DNA from: an uncultured Akkermansia sp.
Lineage (GTDB): Bacteria; Verrucomicrobiota; Verrucomicrobiia; Verrucomicrobiales; Akkermansiaceae
Direction: 5' to 3'
DNA length: 45,261 nucleotides
NCBI GenBank assembly: GCA_947589345.1
Contig: CANQAC010000013.1
Coordinates: 1-45,261, forward strand
Part shown: positions 42,584-45,261 of the stretch, piece after piece
Position numbering within the stretch: the first letter of the stretch is position 1
Layout: every line of letters begins with the position of its first letter
Made by a program: the position numbers and the translations under genes
The notes under the pieces: generated by a model
Told to the model about the DNA's origin: nothing
Database searches by the model: none
Seen by the model: only the letters and a program-made list of their open reading frames with translations

Positions 42584-43846
42584 CTACTCAGATTCAGCGG
42601 TTGGCAGAAAACCGGCGGAGCGAACGCAATTCTCCAAGCTACGGAGAAGGCGACGAACGACATCGCTTTGCGGAGAACGCCCTAACCTCTCCGTCAGGGA
42701 GAAATCGGAAATTGATGAGAGAAGGGTATTTTTCATTTCTCTTGCAGAGGAACAAATAGGACGAAGGGGAAGTCCTATGCTCTGCATGGTGGATTGCCAT
42801 AAGGATGGCGTGATGCGACGCAGATTCACCTCCCTGCCGCAAGGAAGCATAGCCGTCACTCCTCTTATGTCCTCATACACAACGGTATGAACGAGATCGT
42901 AGAAGGGGGAAAGACGCCAACCCGACTGCGGCTTGTAAAGCATGGAGATATTTTTGGCGTGACCGTCCATGTTACCGATTAGCAAATTAAAAGTGTACCA
43001 TTGTCCCAAGAGAAAGGCATCCTCAACGGGTAAGGCTGAAATCTCACGCATAGCCTGGGTGCACTCTTGCAAACCGGGACCTCCATGAAATTCATATTTT
43101 AGCGAATGCGGAATGCCGAGCATTTGGCAAAAGTCCTGCTGATGAAATCTTTGAACCAATCCGGCGTGCAAATGCCGGTCATAGCGCTCCACAGCCAGCG
43201 CCCATACATCACCAATGCGCAAAAGATCGACTCGAGCGCAGGGAAGCCCCACCTCCCGTGCCAGTCTCATGCAGATGAACTCATTGAAAACGAGGTCGGG
43301 AAAATCCGCCGATGCGATCTTAAGAATACAGTTGGAAGCTGCTCCATCCCGCGGCATACGTATCCCCTCTTTTGTGCGTAAAACTGCCATTTTGTTCTGT
43401 GCTCCGGCGAGTGATAAACTCCAACGTTCGTTACGATGCAGAATGGGACGGTGTGGCAAATTTCTCAGCCGCGCGCTCAATTCCTCCTCCTTCAGAACAG
43501 CCGAGTAGGATCCGCGCGAGGCAGGCGGCTCATCCCCGGGTTTCACCAACGAGAGGGCGCCGGCTACTTCTTTCCCAAGTTCACATAGCAGAGCGAAATC
43601 ACTACCATCCGTACGCAACTCGCGCTCTATCGACTCGCGGCAAATGCCCTCCGGCAATATGTTGCTCCAAAAATACTCCACCTCCCTCCCGTGTAATTCC
43701 CCACATCCACATGGTAGCACACGACCTATCGAGAACCCTTTCCTTTCCCATTCTCTTGTGTAGCGGAAGTGGTAAATTTCAGCCTGATCCACCCACAATT
43801 CCCCCACTTCGCGTTTGCCGTAGTAAACGTTGAGCCGCTTGTTCAT
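42584..43846 (-). CDS. hipA: HipA-family serine/threonine kinase toxin
   Basis: Toxin of a HipBA module; the E. coli enzyme phosphorylates GltX and induces persistence. The 420-residue product has an N-terminal HipA-couple part (1-105), then WSLSLAGAQNKMAVL (144-155) with the ATP-loop Ser and GAQxK, FNEFICMRLAREVGLPCARV, catalytic LIGNMDGHAKNISMLY (D294, N299) and LSPFYDLV (313-319). All kinase residues appear intact. The ATG at 43846 is 4 bp after hipB; the longer frame runs into hipB. Its target is unknown. Confidence 0.93.
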   Translation of the reverse strand: MNKRLNVYYGKREVGELWVDQAEIYHFRYTREWERKGFSIGRVLPCGCGELHGREVEYFWSNILPEGICRESIERELRTDGSDFALLCELGKEVAGALSLVKPGDEPPASRGSYSAVLKEEELSARLRNLPHRPILHRNERWSLSLAGAQNKMAVLRTKEGIRMPRDGAASNCILKIASADFPDLVFNEFICMRLAREVGLPCARVDLLRIGDVWALAVERYDRHLHAGLVQRFHQQDFCQMLGIPHSLKYEFHGGPGLQECTQAMREISALPVEDAFLLGQWYTFNLLIGNMDGHAKNISMLYKPQSGWRLSPFYDLVHTVVYEDIRGVTAMLPCGREVNLRRITPSLWQSTMQSIGLPLRPICSSAREMKNTLLSSISDFSLTERLGRSPQSDVVRRLLRSLENCVRSAGFLPTAESE

Positions 43847-43850
43847 GATC

Positions 43851-44084
43851 TCAGCGCACTGACTTTTTCCCCATGCGCATCTCCAACCCAAGAGACACGG
43901 CAATCTGTAGCACTCGTCCTATACTCGCACTCTCTTTTCCACGTTCAACTTCGCTGAGAAAGCGCGTGCTGCACCCCAGCAACTGCGCAAGTTGTTGAAT
44001 CGTATATCCCGCTTCTCTGCGCCTTCGTCGTATAAGATTCCCTATTTCAGAAGTACGTTGCACACATTGCATTTCCATTCCCAT
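43851..44084 (-). CDS. hipB: HipB-like XRE-family antitoxin
   Basis: A 77-residue DNA-binding protein with one helix-turn-helix: EIGNLIRRRRREAGYTIQQLAQLLGCSTRFLSEVERGKESASIGRVLQIAVSLGLEM. It should bind HipA and repress the operon. The ATG at 44084 is 6 nt after the -10 and would be the first codon of the transcript; in-frame ATG at 44078 is an alternative. Shorter than E. coli HipB (88). Confidence 0.9.
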   Translation of the reverse strand: MGMEMQCVQRTSEIGNLIRRRRREAGYTIQQLAQLLGCSTRFLSEVERGKESASIGRVLQIAVSLGLEMRMGKKSVR

Positions 44085-44090
44085 TCGGGA

Positions 44091-44130
44091 ATATTACCTG
44101 CTTTTCCCTCTTTTGACAAGGAAAATTTCC
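44091..44130 (-). promoter_or_regulatory. hipBA promoter with operator-like palindrome
   Basis: Minus strand TTGTCA (44119-44114), 17-bp spacer, TAATAT (44096-44091), then TCCCGA and ATG. A palindrome GGAAA-T-TTTCC (44130-44120) abuts the -35, and further GGGAA/TTCCC arms flank the -10: plausible HipB sites. The 150 bp here are AT-rich relative to the window. Confidence 0.7.
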
Positions 44131-44235
44131 CTATCGGGCATTTTATTTTCGTTCTTATCGGATGTTTTCGTTAAAGAAAAACTAATCAGAAACATTGTTA
44201 ATCAACCGATTGTTGAAAAGAAATGTTACCTCTCT

Positions 44236-45237
44236 TTAGCATGCCAGCAGGGAGTCCTCGCGGCGGTACACGCCCTCCATGGCGATGTAGCGCGTGCGCA
44301 GCAGTTCCGCCGAGCGGTGTCCCATCTCTAATTGCAGCTCGGCATAGTTGCGGAAGGTGGCCAAATGGTGCGTGGCAAAGGTGTGACGCAGGACGTCCGG
44401 TTGCCAGACTGTGAAGCCTGCCTCCCGATGCAGGCGAGTCCAGAGGTGTCGCCAGTTCGGCGGACAGATCCGCTCGTTCCCGGGACGTCGGATGCGTTGC
44501 AGGATGCGCGCCAAGGGCGAGAAGATGGTGACGTGCCGCGCGCCGCCGGTCTTGCTGTGGTGCGGGGCGATGCAGATGACGCCGTCATCGATCCGCACAT
44601 CACTCCAGCGTAACCGTTCCACTTCATTTGGGCGCACGCCGGCGTAGAGCATAATGGCGGTCGCGGCGAGGCAGACGCTACCCTCGAAGGTTTCGGCGGT
44701 GTGCATGAGTCGCCCGATTTCTTCCTTGTTCAGGATGCTGATGCGTTTCTCTTCAAGTCTCTCCGGCTCCACCTTGCGCACCGGGTTCTCCGCGCACCAT
44801 CCCCGCTTGCACGCCGTGGAGAAAATCCCACTGAGGATGAGTCTCGCTTTGTTCCGCTGCCGCGGCGTGTCGAAAGCCTCTCGGATATAGCCTCGACATT
44901 CCTCGGCGGAGATGCTGCGCATGCGCCGATTCGCCAGACCCTTGCAACGTCTCATGAACCGCTTCGCGATGCTGCGGAAGTCGCACAACGTCCGTCTCCG
45001 TCGATCTTTCCTCGCTTCCAATGCCTCTTCCACCGCTCGGGCAAAGGTGACCGTCTTTTCGTGGCGCCGCAGCTCTTCCTCCCCTGCCGTAATGCACGCC
45101 ATGGCGCGCTTCACGCGACCCCTCCCCGCCTCCAGCGCCCTCTTGGCCACCAACGCCGCTTCCAGCACATCCACACCCGTCTGCCGCAGCACCTCTATCG
45201 CCGCCAGCTCCGTCTGTCTATTTGATTTCGTTTTCAT
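44236..45237 (-). CDS. Tyrosine recombinase (integrase)
   Basis: A 333-residue recombinase that differs from the one at 251-1387. A core-binding domain (about 60-160) precedes the catalytic domain: Arg in AGVRPNEVERLRW, Lys in HHSKTGGARHV, Arg in QPDVLRHTFATHH (Asp in place of the usual His three residues before the Arg), His in EMGHRSAELL and Tyr in RTRYIAM. The last 64 bp are repeated at 42408-42471 beyond hipBA. ATG 24 bp from the right edge, so its promoter is not visible. Its own cargo may continue right of the window. Confidence 0.9.
   Translation of the reverse strand: MKTKSNRQTELAAIEVLRQTGVDVLEAALVAKRALEAGRGRVKRAMACITAGEEELRRHEKTVTFARAVEEALEARKDRRRRTLCDFRSIAKRFMRRCKGLANRRMRSISAEECRGYIREAFDTPRQRNKARLILSGIFSTACKRGWCAENPVRKVEPERLEEKRISILNKEEIGRLMHTAETFEGSVCLAATAIMLYAGVRPNEVERLRWSDVRIDDGVICIAPHHSKTGGARHVTIFSPLARILQRIRRPGNERICPPNWRHLWTRLHREAGFTVWQPDVLRHTFATHHLATFRNYAELQLEMGHRSAELLRTRYIAMEGVYRREDSLLAC
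44238..44301. repeat. Integrase 3'-end repeat, copy 2
   Basis: Partner of 42408-42471, 61 of 64 identical, same orientation, 1830 bp apart; here it is the intact end of the integrase gene. Confidence 0.88.
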
Positions 45238-45261
45238 ATCGGTACGTATTTAGAATCCGTA

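Noticed and set aside
1-45261. CRISPR array
   Set aside because: No regularly spaced direct repeats of 24-40 bp were seen anywhere.

Overview
The window (about 55-57% GC by eye, Gram-negative gene content) looks like a chromosomal stretch of a verrucomicrobial bacterium, most likely Akkermansiaceae-like and host-glycan-using. This is an inference from the gene mix: Kdo transferase, outer-membrane porin and lipoproteins (so an LPS outer membrane), secreted sialate O-acetylesterase, NagB, a NAGPA-type phosphodiester glycosidase, a discoidin-type domain protein and SMUG1-type uracil-DNA glycosylase. No plasmid or phage structural genes are visible; tyrosine-recombinase genes lie near both edges.

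Layout. 1-1.6 kb: end of an unknown gene, terminator, then a tyrosine recombinase beside tRNA-Gln (an integrated-element edge). 1.7-7.8 kb: plsX; OB/HD exonuclease-like gene, LysE exporter and Dus; rho and YebC on the opposite strand. 7.9-12.7 kb: tRNA-Pro, YbjN-like protein, fabI, sialate esterase, CBM9-like protein, tRNA-Val, SMUG1-like gene. 12.7-18.5 kb: parA-comF, then xerD, DUF486, hemW, MBL hydrolase and nagB on the minus strand. 18.7-27.5 kb: alpha/beta-hydrolase lipoprotein, L25, waaA-rsmD, secreted unknown, glycine-zipper lipoprotein, galM, porin. 27.6-31.4 kb: tRNA-Gly, MGDG-synthase-like glycosyltransferase, coaX, acpP, unknown gene and LysM protein. 31.5-36.1 kb: a three-gene minus-strand operon (transglutaminase-like/discoidin protein, thioredoxin-like protein, NAGPA-type enzyme) that I regard as the best candidate for an undescribed envelope system. 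36.3-39.5 kb: GYF-membrane protein, lpdA, bioB. 39.6-42.3 kb: Sel1-like secreted protein with an out-of-frame C8T8 tract, alanine racemase. 42.4-45.2 kb: hipBA cassette between two copies of the 3' end of an integrase gene, then the full integrase.

A recurring regulatory theme is visible: many first genes have a good -35/-10 pair whose -10 hexamer ends only 6-9 nt before the start codon, predicting leaderless or nearly leaderless mRNAs (2977, 12665, 12750, 18523, 18781, 36070, 38072, 39452, 42298, 44084). Shine-Dalgarno sequences are generally weak. This helped to choose starts and gives a coherent promoter consensus of roughly TTGACA-N16-18-TAgaAT.

How the genes work together: plsX, fabI and acpP serve fatty-acid/phospholipid synthesis; waaA, alr and the MGDG-synthase-like enzyme build the envelope; nagB, galM, the sialate esterase and porin fit uptake and catabolism of host sugars; rho, rsmD, Dus, L25 and the tRNAs serve gene expression. 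All functions are assigned from motifs read by eye, without database searches.
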